Below are positions 35,722 through 43,758 of a DNA stretch of 64,000 nucleotides, in pieces. This DNA is from UBA1422 sp041752735 (GTDB taxonomy: Bacteria > Bacillota > Clostridia > Peptostreptococcales > Anaerovoracaceae). The stretch is from contig JBGSVW010000022.1 in the NCBI GenBank assembly GCA_041752735.1, positions 1-64,000 of the forward strand, written 5' to 3'. Made by a program: the position numbers and the translations under genes. The notes beneath the pieces were generated by a model. The model was not told the origin of the DNA. It ran no database searches and worked only from the letters and a program-made list of their open reading frames with translations. Every line of letters begins with the position of its first letter. Position 1 is the first letter of the stretch.

Positions 35722-35842
35722 AACGACAAAGGCAAAACAGCTGTGAGGCTGTGACGCAAAGCTAAAGGGTCTTGGGATTGACCTGAGGCAATCATGGGGA
35801 GACATAAAATAAGGATATAACCAAGACAGCCAGCTACCGTTT
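35722..35842 (+). promoter_or_regulatory. Cyclic di-GMP-I riboswitch, aptamer 6 (G20 type)
   Basis: Near-identical to aptamer 4 in P1, P2 and core; P3 (GTCTTGG/CCAAGAC) carries a different insert sequence of similar length. G20-equivalent is G (35731). Confidence 0.88.
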
Positions 35843-35869
35843 CTCAGGTTGAAAAGTGGTGGCTTTTTT
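35832..35869 (+). terminator. Terminator of riboswitch 6, overlapping P1
   Basis: AGCTACC (35832-35838) with GGTGGCT (35858-35864), then a T-run. The G-T wobble in the stem differs from the copy at 31411 but keeps pairing. Confidence 0.75.
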
Positions 35870-35912
35870 GTTCTCAAAAAAACAAATAAGCTACAAAGAG
35901 AGGAGAACGGAA

Positions 35913-37880
35913 ATGAATATAATAACGAAAAAAAGGGGAAGAATAGCGATAGCATGGCTAATCTGCATTACAATGATCTTTGCTAGCTTTGCAGGGCCAT
36001 TTTCCCCGATGGAGGCGCAGGCATCGACTGAAGATCTAATTATTACTGAAAATCCAATCATGCCAGAAGACCCAACAATGCCCGAAGATCCAATAATGCC
36101 TGAAGATCCAACAACGCCTGAAGATCCAACAATGCCTGAAGATTCAATCCTATTTGAAGGACCAAGCAGATCTATGATGCTAATGTGCCCTACCCCTGAC
36201 CCACAACCAGTAAGTTGGACACCAACGGCTACGAAAATACTAGTAGGCAAAGACCTTAGCGACTATGAGGCTGGTACATTCATGTTTGAACTGACACAAA
36301 CTGATCCAAGCACATGCGCTGATCCATTGATGGCACCCAATGGTCATGATGGCTCAATAGTATTCCCAACAATTACTTATACGCAAGCCGGTACCTACAC
36401 ATACACCTTGAAAGAAGTTGGGGGTAATATTCTTGGCATCACATACGATGCAAGTATAATTACTTTAACTGTTAAGGTTATCAAAAATGATTCGAATCAA
36501 CTTCGAATACGTTGGGCCCACTATTCAGATGAAGCAAAATTTATTAACAAATACACCCAACCAGTAAGTTGGACACCAATAGCAATAAAAGTGCTAGAAG
36601 GTAAAGAACTTAGCGACTTTGAAGCCGGTACATTCGAGTTTCAACTTACACAAACTAATCCAAGCACATGCACTGATCCATTGAGTGCTTTTAGCGAAAT
36701 TGATGGTTCGGTAACATTTCCAACGAAATATTATACGGATGACGGCACCTATGAATATACCATGGAAGAAGTTGGGGAATTAGTTCCAGGAGTTACCAAC
36801 GACTTAACGAAATATAATATAATAGTAGTTGTTACTTGGAATTATGAATATGCTTGGTGGGATTTTTTGCATTGGTTCCCTATTAATAAGTACCTTGTAG
36901 CAGAAGTGACTTATCCGGACAATGTAACAAATGGTGTACCAGTTTTCACCAACACATATGTAGGTCCGGGATCCATTACTGTCACAAAGAGAGTGGTGCT
37001 TGATATGGATGATCCTGAATTTGAGCTTACCAAGACATTCTATGCAGGCTTATTTATCAAAACCGAAGAGGGCATGGAACTGGTTCAACTAGGTGAAGGT
37101 GACGATGCAGTTGATGCAATTGCAAAATTGGAAGTTGTAGACTCCGCACCTGCCACAGACAGTGAAACTTTTGTAGGACTTGATTTGGATCAAATGTATT
37201 ACATATTTGAAACAGATGAAGATGGAAATATCATCGAAACCGATGATGACGGTTACATCTTACCAAAAAATACAACTGGTTGGTATGCATTGGCTTATGA
37301 AAACGAAGAAAATGCTGTCGAACTTACACCGGAGGCACTAACAGGATCAGTAACTATCACAAATTACTTTGCTGATTTCGAGGCCCCGTTTGACCCATCA
37401 GTCAAAGTGATTAAGACAGTAACTGTAAACAATACACCTACTGCCAGCAACCTAACTTTCTATGCCGGATTGTTTGAAGACAAAGAGTTAACAATTCTAG
37501 TCGCATTCAAACCTCTGCCATTGAACGGTGGAATCTCAGCTGAAGCCAGTTTCGCCTTCTACCAAGATGGTGTGACGCCTCTAAAAGCAGGAACAACTTA
37601 TTATGTAGCTGAAACGAATGACAAAGGGGTACCTCTTGCCGGTACAGCTAAAGAGTTGGGCTTCGAGATTACAATCAATGGTGTGACCAATAATAACTCA
37701 ACAGTCGAGCTCATTGAAGAAGAAGCGGTAGTTAACATTGTTAACAATTTCAAGAAGGAAGAGTTCCCACTAACCGGTGACGATTCCAACATGGGTCTCT
37801 GGCTGTTCCTGGCAATGCTGGGAGTTGCAGGAGCAATCGCTCCCTTCGCTTTTCGCAAAAAGGAAGTAGCCAACGACTAA
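35913..37880 (+). CDS. Second sortase-anchored surface protein with pilin-type domains
   Basis: 655 residues from ATG 35913 (GGAGAACGG before it; the longer frame runs through the riboswitch terminator). The signal peptide is almost the same as in the large adhesin (MNIITKKRGRIAIAWLICI). Residues about 45-80 are a degenerate repeat of M-P-E-D-P-T units. Two pilin-like domains follow (VSWTPTATKILVGKDLSD and VSWTPIAIKVLEGKELSD), ending in FINKYTQ and FTNTYVG, then two DUF7601-like domains, and EEFPLTGDD plus helix plus RKKEV for sortase anchoring. There is no vWA domain. It could be a shaft or accessory subunit of the same surface structure. Same riboswitch layout as the large adhesin. Confidence 0.88.
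   Translation: MNIITKKRGRIAIAWLICITMIFASFAGPFSPMEAQASTEDLIITENPIMPEDPTMPEDPIMPEDPTTPEDPTMPEDSILFEGPSRSMMLMCPTPDPQPVSWTPTATKILVGKDLSDYEAGTFMFELTQTDPSTCADPLMAPNGHDGSIVFPTITYTQAGTYTYTLKEVGGNILGITYDASIITLTVKVIKNDSNQLRIRWAHYSDEAKFINKYTQPVSWTPIAIKVLEGKELSDFEAGTFEFQLTQTNPSTCTDPLSAFSEIDGSVTFPTKYYTDDGTYEYTMEEVGELVPGVTNDLTKYNIIVVVTWNYEYAWWDFLHWFPINKYLVAEVTYPDNVTNGVPVFTNTYVGPGSITVTKRVVLDMDDPEFELTKTFYAGLFIKTEEGMELVQLGEGDDAVDAIAKLEVVDSAPATDSETFVGLDLDQMYYIFETDEDGNIIETDDDGYILPKNTTGWYALAYENEENAVELTPEALTGSVTITNYFADFEAPFDPSVKVIKTVTVNNTPTASNLTFYAGLFEDKELTILVAFKPLPLNGGISAEASFAFYQDGVTPLKAGTTYYVAETNDKGVPLAGTAKELGFEITINGVTNNNSTVELIEEEAVVNIVNNFKKEEFPLTGDDSNMGLWLFLAMLGVAGAIAPFAFRKKEVAND
36058..36150 (+). repeat. Short tandem repeat coding for M/T-P-E-D-P-x
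   Basis: About five 18-base units in frame in the second adhesin (CCAGAAGACCCAACAATG-type). Likely a flexible linker near the mature N terminus and liable to slippage. Confidence 0.75.
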
Positions 37881-37925
37881 TTAATTAAGACCTTACCCAA
37901 TATAATAAACACATACATGTAAAGT

Positions 37926-37962
37926 TCAAAAGGCGAGCGGCAAAACCGTTCGCTTTTTGATT
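37926..37962 (+). terminator. Intrinsic terminator after the second adhesin
   Basis: CAAAAGGCGA with TCGCTTTTTG and an inner CGG/CCG stem; sister of the terminator at 35391. Confidence 0.85.
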
Positions 37963-37989
37963 GTGCCAATATACATTGTGGATTATAAT
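37961..37989 (+). promoter_or_regulatory. Probable promoter of rarA
   Basis: TTGTGC 37961-37966, 17-base spacer, perfect TATAAT 37984-37989. The -35 overlaps the terminator tail. Confidence 0.5.
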
Positions 37990-38040
37990 AAAGGGGAATT
38001 TGACCTATTTAAACTATATACTTTATGACAGGAGATTGGA

Positions 38041-39315
38041 ATGATTCCATTATCTACAAAGATGCGACCCACGAGTTTAGATGATTTTGTGGGGCAGACC
38101 CATTTTATGTATCCCGGCTCGTTACTTTATAATGCAATCAAAAATAAGACTTTTGATTCTGCTATTTTCTTTGGACCATCCGGAACCGGCAAAACAACCT
38201 TGGCCAGGATTATAGCTAAAGAAATGGATGCAGACTTTGTTGAAATCAATGCATCTACAACAGGAGTCAAAGAATTGAAAGAACTAATTGAGCGTGCAAA
38301 ACTCAAATTCTTTGGATTACAGAAAGAGCAGACATATGTCTATGTGGATGAATTCCACCGGTGGAACAAACTGCAGCAGGATTCCCTTTTAAAGGCGCTG
38401 GAAGAGGGTGTGCTGCGTTTTATTGGCAGCACTACAGAAAACCCTTACTTTGCTGTAAACAATGCAATAATAAGCCGTGTACGGAGCATATACGAGTTTA
38501 AGAGACTGGATAAAGATGAGGTATTGCTGATTCTTCAACGAACCTTGCAGGACAAAGAAAAAGGGTTTGGCAACTTGAATCTCGAGGTTGACGAAAATGC
38601 ATTGACGGTGTTGGCTGATATGAGTAACGGGGATGCAAGAATTGGATTGGATGCAATGGGTTTTATCCTGGACAATCTGAAAGAGGGTGCCAGTATTGAT
38701 ATGACTGTCGTCCGTGAAGCTATGCAGAAACAAACAACTTTTTTTGACAAAAGCGAGGACAAATACAATCTGCTATCTGCACTCCAAAAGTCCATACGCG
38801 GTAGCGATCCTGATGCATCAATACATTATTTGGCGCGACTGATAGAGGGTGGCGCCGATGAAATGATGATCGGCCGGCGTTTAATGGTCATCGCGGCTGA
38901 AGACATAGGTATGGCTTATCCCAATGCGATAGCAATTGTTACGTCTTGTGTCCAGGCTTCACATATGGTAGGGTTTCCGGAGGCAAGAATTCTACTTGCT
39001 GAAGCAGTGGTTTTATTGGCATCCTGCCCAAAATCCAACCGTGCCTATATGGCACTTGATGCTGCGATTTCTGATCTGCGAAACAAAACTATTGATGATG
39101 TACCATTGCATCTGAAAGACGGACACTATGGAGGTGCTAAGGATAGAGGTATTGGTCTGGAATATAAATATCCCCATCAATATGGTGGTTATGTGAAGCA
39201 GCAATACTTACCTGATAACCTTTACAAAGAAGATGTCAAATATTATAGACCCACCGAAAACGGCAATGAGGCCGCTTTTAAAAAATTTCTAGAAAGCTTG
39301 GATAAAAAGAAATGA
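38041..39315 (+). CDS. rarA: Replication-associated recombination protein A (AAA+ ATPase)
   Basis: 424 residues behind ACAGGAGA. RarA/MgsA acts at stalled replication forks. Walker A GPSGTGKTT at about 45-53, Walker B VYVDEFHRWNK (family usually IDEIHRFNK), sensor 1 FIGSTTENPYF, and the C-terminal oligomerisation domain with EGGADEMMIGRRL. The N terminus starts directly at MRPTSLDDFVGQ, so it is full length. It overlaps ispH by four bases. Confidence 0.93.
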   Translation: MIPLSTKMRPTSLDDFVGQTHFMYPGSLLYNAIKNKTFDSAIFFGPSGTGKTTLARIIAKEMDADFVEINASTTGVKELKELIERAKLKFFGLQKEQTYVYVDEFHRWNKLQQDSLLKALEEGVLRFIGSTTENPYFAVNNAIISRVRSIYEFKRLDKDEVLLILQRTLQDKEKGFGNLNLEVDENALTVLADMSNGDARIGLDAMGFILDNLKEGASIDMTVVREAMQKQTTFFDKSEDKYNLLSALQKSIRGSDPDASIHYLARLIEGGADEMMIGRRLMVIAAEDIGMAYPNAIAIVTSCVQASHMVGFPEARILLAEAVVLLASCPKSNRAYMALDAAISDLRNKTIDDVPLHLKDGHYGGAKDRGIGLEYKYPHQYGGYVKQQYLPDNLYKEDVKYYRPTENGNEAAFKKFLESLDKKK

Positions 39316-41453
39316 AAACAATCATCAGAGCGCCACATTCCGGCTTTTGCTTTGGCGTGAAACAGGCCATCGAAAAAGCTGAAGAAGCGGCAAATCAAAG
39401 CCAAGGGAATCCGATTCATTCCAGAGGACCGTTGATCCACAATAAGAATGTCACTGAGCGGCTCCTTTGCAAAGGAATTGATGTCATTGATACACTTGAC
39501 GAGGCCGTCTTTGGTGATACAGTAATAGTACGGTCTCATGGAGAACCAAAAGAATTCTACGAAGCTGCTGATTCCATGAACCTAAAAATTGTGGATGCGA
39601 CTTGCCCTTATGTAAAACGAATCCACGATCATGTTCAACGAGCATATTTGCTGGGGAAACAAGTGGTGATTGTAGGTGACCGAAATCATCCCGAAGTTAT
39701 TGGGGTAAACGGATGGTGCGAGAATTCAGCGATAGTGGTAGCAGATGCCGCTGATGCAGAGCAAGTGAAGGACAATGATTTATTTGTTGTGGCACAAACT
39801 ACAATTCAAAAGGAAACTTTGGATGAAGTGGCTCAGGTATTTATCAAAAATGGCTTAAATGCTGAAATTGAAAATACGATTTGTAAAGCCACTACGGAAA
39901 GACAAAAGGGCTGCGAGGAGACTGCCAAACAGGTAGATCTCATGCTGATTGTGGGAGATCATCAAAGCTCAAATACAAAGAAACTCTTCGAAATTGCACA
40001 GAAATACTGCCCGGAAACCTATTTTGTTGAAAATATAAACGATTTACCATTGAAAAAAATCCAAAAATATAATAAAATAGGCGTTGCGGCAGGCGCATCG
40101 ACGCCTGAGGTTGCAATTGAGGAGGTTATTTCTAATATGAGTGACAAAATCACCGAAAACAATGAACTAAGCATGAATGACTTTATGGATGAAATCGAGA
40201 AGTCAATGCGGCTGCCAAGAGGCGGCGAAATGGTAACCGGAACCATACACCAAGTGACCGATAGAGAAATCATCGTCAACCTTGGATGCAAAAAAGACGG
40301 GATCATTCCAAAGGAAGAAATTAAATTGGAAGCTGATCAAAAGTTAACTGAACTATTTCATGTTGGGGACGAAATTCACGCCAAAGTCATCAAGACCGAT
40401 GACGGAGACGGCAGCATACTTCTTTCCAGAAAGAAGTTAGAAGCTGTTGAGCATTGGGACGAAATTAACAATGCATACGAAAACAGAACATTAATTGACG
40501 TTAATGTGCTAAGACAAGTAAATGGCGGCGTTATTGCTGCATATAAAGAAGTACAAGGATTCATTCCTCTGTCTCAGCTTTCTGACAAATTTGTTGAAGA
40601 CTCAGCAGAATTTGTTGGTAGAACACTGAGCGTCCGTGTTTCACGGGTAGATCAGAGAAGAGGCAAGGCAGTATTCTCCAGAAAGGCACATCTGCAAGAA
40701 GAAAAGCAGAAGCTCATGGAAGAAATCTGGAGCACCATTGAAGTGGGCGACATTGTGGAAGGCGCAGTCATGCGTTTCACCGATTATGGCGCATTCGTAG
40801 ACATTGGTGGCATTGATGGACTTCTCCATATCTCGGAAATTTCCTGGGGCAAGCTGAAGCATCCACAGGAAGTCCTGAAGATTGGGCAGACCATTCAAGT
40901 CAAAGTACTTTCCATGAACAGTGAAAAAGGCAAAATCTCATTGGGCCTGAAGCAAACTCAGCCGGAACCCTGGGCTGTCATTGATGACAAGTATCAGGTT
41001 GGCGACGTGGTAGAAGGCAAAGTTGTTCAGATTAAAGAATATGGTTGTTTCGTAGAGTTAGAGCCTGGCCTTGATGGACTGGTTCATATATCAGAAGTAA
41101 ACCACAAGAGAATCGGCAACATCAATGACGAATTCTCCGTTGGAGACACAGTAAAAGCTAAGATTCTTGAGATTGACAAAGAAAACAAGAGAATTAGCTT
41201 GAGCATCAAAGAAACAATCGAACCGCCAATCTTCGAAGAAGAGGCCGCACCAGCACCTGAAGCAGCTCCTGAAGTTGTTGAAGAAGCGGCTCCTGAGGTT
41301 GTTGAAGAAGCAGCTCCTGAAGTTGTTGAAGAAACAGCGCCAGAGGCAGCTGAAGAAACAGCGCCCGAGGCAGTTGAAGAAACAGCGCCCGAAGTTGTTG
41401 AAGAAGCAGCTCTTGAAGTTGTTGAAGAAACAACCGAAGAAGAAAAGGCATAG
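39312..41453 (+). CDS. ispH: IspH (HMBPP reductase) fused to ribosomal protein S1
   Basis: 713 residues. Residues 1 to about 280 are IspH (LytB): the three [4Fe-4S] cysteines are at GFCFGV (C13), DATCPY (C98) and NTICKAT (C191), with TTxQ and H/E motifs in place; it makes IPP and DMAPP in the last MEP step. From about 297 on come four S1 RNA-binding domains (GEMVTGTIHQV; VLRQVNGGVIA; GDIVEGAVMRF; GDVVEGKVVQI). The C terminus is a Glu/Pro/Val repeat tail (about 640-710). The fusion is known in Clostridia. Terminator downstream. Confidence 0.95.
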   Translation: MKTIIRAPHSGFCFGVKQAIEKAEEAANQSQGNPIHSRGPLIHNKNVTERLLCKGIDVIDTLDEAVFGDTVIVRSHGEPKEFYEAADSMNLKIVDATCPYVKRIHDHVQRAYLLGKQVVIVGDRNHPEVIGVNGWCENSAIVVADAADAEQVKDNDLFVVAQTTIQKETLDEVAQVFIKNGLNAEIENTICKATTERQKGCEETAKQVDLMLIVGDHQSSNTKKLFEIAQKYCPETYFVENINDLPLKKIQKYNKIGVAAGASTPEVAIEEVISNMSDKITENNELSMNDFMDEIEKSMRLPRGGEMVTGTIHQVTDREIIVNLGCKKDGIIPKEEIKLEADQKLTELFHVGDEIHAKVIKTDDGDGSILLSRKKLEAVEHWDEINNAYENRTLIDVNVLRQVNGGVIAAYKEVQGFIPLSQLSDKFVEDSAEFVGRTLSVRVSRVDQRRGKAVFSRKAHLQEEKQKLMEEIWSTIEVGDIVEGAVMRFTDYGAFVDIGGIDGLLHISEISWGKLKHPQEVLKIGQTIQVKVLSMNSEKGKISLGLKQTQPEPWAVIDDKYQVGDVVEGKVVQIKEYGCFVELEPGLDGLVHISEVNHKRIGNINDEFSVGDTVKAKILEIDKENKRISLSIKETIEPPIFEEEAAPAPEAAPEVVEEAAPEVVEEAAPEVVEETAPEAAEETAPEAVEETAPEVVEEAALEVVEETTEEEKA
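41250..41440 (+). repeat. In-frame tandem repeat coding for P-E-V-V-E-E-A-A
   Basis: Degenerate 24-base units (GAAGTTGTTGAAGAAGCAGC-like) about seven times. They encode the acidic tail of the S1 part and are likely variable in copy number. Confidence 0.85.
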
Positions 41454-41471
41454 GTCACAAAAGATAAATTT

Positions 41472-41499
41472 AAAAGCACACCTCGGTGTGCTTTTTTCT
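41472..41499 (+). terminator. Bidirectional intrinsic terminator
   Basis: AAAAGCACACC with GGTGTGCTTTT (41472-41495), T-rich on both sides; it lies between ispH-S1 (+) and recN (-). Confidence 0.88.
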
Positions 41500-41525
41500 T
41501 TATACTTTTTCTTTTTGTTAAAATA

Positions 41526-43151
41526 TTATAATTTCCCCGCCATCTCAATCAATTCTCTTGCAGATTTTACGGTTGTGTCAGAAATGTTAATTCCACTTAG
41601 GAGCCTTGCAATTTCCTCTACTTTTTCTCTGTCACTAAGGGGCTTGATTGTGGTATACGTCATATGATCATCCGTAGTTTTGATAATACGGAAATGATGG
41701 TCACCAAAAGCAGCAATTTGAGGTAAATGGGTAATGGAGATTATTTGATGTTTTTGAGATATTTCCATTAGCTTTTTGCCAACTACACTGGCAGTTGCTC
41801 CACTGATGCCACTATCAATTTCGTCAAATATCATCGTGGGGATATCATCGTAATCTCCGATGACGCTCTTAAAAGCCAACATGATACGAGACATTTCACC
41901 TCCTGATGCAATCTTGGACAAAGGCTTTAAATCAGAGCCTTTGTTGGTACGTATCAAGAACTCGATTTCATCCACTCCGTCGATTGTATACTTAGGAAGT
42001 TTTTGCACTTTGATACTAAGTTTTGCATCCTGGAAATTTAAATCAATCAATTCATTGGTGATTTTTTCTTCAAGACTACTGGCTGAAGTCTTGCGCAAAT
42101 GTGTCAACCGGGCACATTCATCTTTTAGCATCTCTTCGATTCTTGCCTTCTCTAAATTCAAGCTTTCTATCTCAGAATCCATATTTTCAATGGTTAACAG
42201 ATCTTTCTCTAGCTTTTGCCCAAAGTCGAGGATTTCTTCAATGGACATGTTGTATTTACGTTTGATGGTTTCTAAAAGGTCGTCACGTTCAGTGACATCA
42301 CGCAATTCTTGATCCGAAAAGACAATTCTATCTTTTGCATCCCTGATCTTGGTGCATAAATCTTCAACTCGATAATAAATATCAGTAAATTCATCTTCTA
42401 GGTTTGCTGCATCCCGTGACAAATCGGAAATCGGCTTTAGAGTTTTTTGAATATCTGACAGAACTTCTAAGGCAGACCGGCTATCAGTACGGGCGATGCC
42501 ATATGCAATTTCAAAGTTTTGGTATATCCGTTCTTTGTTTCTCAAGTACAACAGTTGCTCTTCTAACAGCTTATCTTCGCCAGGTGCAATGTTAGCCTGA
42601 TTAATTTCATTGAGTTGATATTCCATAAAATCCTTTTTTCGGCGATTTTCACGGGTTTCGTTAATCAATGATGAGAGACGCTTGCTGGTTTCCTGATAGT
42701 CATCGAATAATTGCGCGACACGTTTTTTTGTTGAAGTAATGGATTCTTTTTCGTATGCATCCACAAGTTTGATATGATTTTCGGGATTTAGTAAGGATTG
42801 ATGTGCATATTGTCCGTGGACATCGGTAATTGTTCGGCAATATTCATTGAGTTGCGCCAGAGTAACAATCTCACCATTTATTTTACAGAGATTTTTGCCT
42901 TCTGACGAGATCTCCCTTGTAAGAACCGATTCGTCATTCATCTGACTGGCAACCATCTGAATAATTGCTTTGTCGGCTCCGGTTCGTACATAGGTTTTGT
43001 CGGCACGTCCGCCCAAAGCCATATTCATAGCTTCAATGATAATGGATTTACCTGCACCAGTTTCGCCGGTAATGATGTTCAATCCTTTGTGAAAATCAAC
43101 CTCGAGTGTTTCGATGATGGCAAAGTCTTTAATACTAATGTGAGTAATCAT
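41526..43151 (-). CDS. recN: DNA repair protein RecN
   Basis: 541 residues, an SMC-like ATPase acting at double-strand breaks. Walker A GETGAGKS at 29-36, a long central coiled coil, the ABC signature LSKIASGGEMSRIMLAF, and Walker B TMIFDEIDSGISG. Starts MITHISIKDFAIIE, typical. It lies 10 bases downstream of argR on the minus strand, an order shared by many Firmicutes. Confidence 0.95.
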   Translation of the reverse strand: MITHISIKDFAIIETLEVDFHKGLNIITGETGAGKSIIIEAMNMALGGRADKTYVRTGADKAIIQMVASQMNDESVLTREISSEGKNLCKINGEIVTLAQLNEYCRTITDVHGQYAHQSLLNPENHIKLVDAYEKESITSTKKRVAQLFDDYQETSKRLSSLINETRENRRKKDFMEYQLNEINQANIAPGEDKLLEEQLLYLRNKERIYQNFEIAYGIARTDSRSALEVLSDIQKTLKPISDLSRDAANLEDEFTDIYYRVEDLCTKIRDAKDRIVFSDQELRDVTERDDLLETIKRKYNMSIEEILDFGQKLEKDLLTIENMDSEIESLNLEKARIEEMLKDECARLTHLRKTSASSLEEKITNELIDLNFQDAKLSIKVQKLPKYTIDGVDEIEFLIRTNKGSDLKPLSKIASGGEMSRIMLAFKSVIGDYDDIPTMIFDEIDSGISGATASVVGKKLMEISQKHQIISITHLPQIAAFGDHHFRIIKTTDDHMTYTTIKPLSDREKVEEIARLLSGINISDTTVKSARELIEMAGKL

Positions 43152-43161
43152 AGGGTTCCCC

Positions 43162-43611
43162 TTACTTTAACAGTTCATCGAAATCAGTTAATAATGCTGG
43201 TACATTGACGGGATCGTCCACTACAATCATAATGGTATTATCTCCGGCAACGGACCCGACAATATGGGCAAAATTCAAAGAATCGATTGCTTCGCCTGCT
43301 GCAGGACCACAACCGGACAGGGTTTTTATTACCACAATGTTGCCAGCCGTTTTTACAGAGGTAATCGTTTCTTTAAATATTTTGACAAAACGGTCTGATA
43401 TAGGCCCTGCATCCCCATTGCTAACCGCATATTTGTAGTGACCGGCAGGGGAAAGAGTTTTGATGAGTTGCAGTTCTTTGATGTCTCTGGATACAGTGGC
43501 TTGAGTCACATCAAATCCGGCATCTCGGAGCAATTGGCATAGTTTTTCCTGGGTCTCGATTTCATTTGTTTGAATCAATTCCAGCACCTTATTCTGTCTT
43601 GAATATCGCAT
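43162..43611 (-). CDS. argR: Arginine repressor ArgR
   Basis: 149 residues from ATG at 43611, which has GAGGAG upstream; the longer frame is non-family. An N-terminal winged helix (MRYSRQNKVLELIQ) and a C-terminal hexamerisation/arginine-binding domain with GDNTIMIVV. It controls arginine metabolism genes. Cotranscribed with recN. Candidate operators in its own leader are not convincing. Confidence 0.93.
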   Translation of the reverse strand: MRYSRQNKVLELIQTNEIETQEKLCQLLRDAGFDVTQATVSRDIKELQLIKTLSPAGHYKYAVSNGDAGPISDRFVKIFKETITSVKTAGNIVVIKTLSGCGPAAGEAIDSLNFAHIVGSVAGDNTIMIVVDDPVNVPALLTDFDELLK

Positions 43612-43758
43612 TGAAAAAACTCCTCTCTTAAAGCATATAGACTCTTTCACACATATTCATAATTATACCATTACATGAGTGGAATTCAACACAAATATAG
43701 ACAAACATATGTTTGTATGCTATAATTCATGAAGAAAATAAGAGAAAAGAGGGTGCCG

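Larger units (their letters stand above)
31103..35920 (+). repeat. Duplicated promoter-double-riboswitch-signal peptide cassette (copies at 31103-31600 and 35521-36020)
   Basis: The stretch from TTGACA through both aptamers to the signal peptide is repeated with high identity before each adhesin, as are the C-terminal sorting signals and terminators; only P3 inserts and the ectodomains diverge. This is most simply a tandem gene duplication. The coordinates given span both copies of the upstream cassette. Confidence 0.8.

Noticed and set aside
29676..35842. The recurring GACGCAAA blocks as a CRISPR or mobile repeat
   Set aside because: Spacing is irregular, the blocks fold as riboswitches, there are no spacers or cas genes, and no terminal inverted repeats or transposase.
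35891..36250. Minus-strand frame over the start of the second adhesin
   Set aside because: Shadow of the M-P-E-D-P repeats (I-G-S-S-G-x), with no ribosome binding site.
35913..37880. NPPVP-like PPEP-1 cleavage sites in the second adhesin
   Set aside because: No Pro-Pro dipeptide found on reading the protein, so a PPEP-1-like cut there is not supported by sequence.
41084..41548. A long minus-strand frame opposite the S1 tail
   Set aside because: Ser/Ala-rich repeats reflect the complement of the PEVVEE repeats; no start site or homology.
43612..43758. Possible ArgR operator in the argR/ruvC intergenic region
   Set aside because: AT-rich sequence with only a partial half-site; no convincing palindrome.
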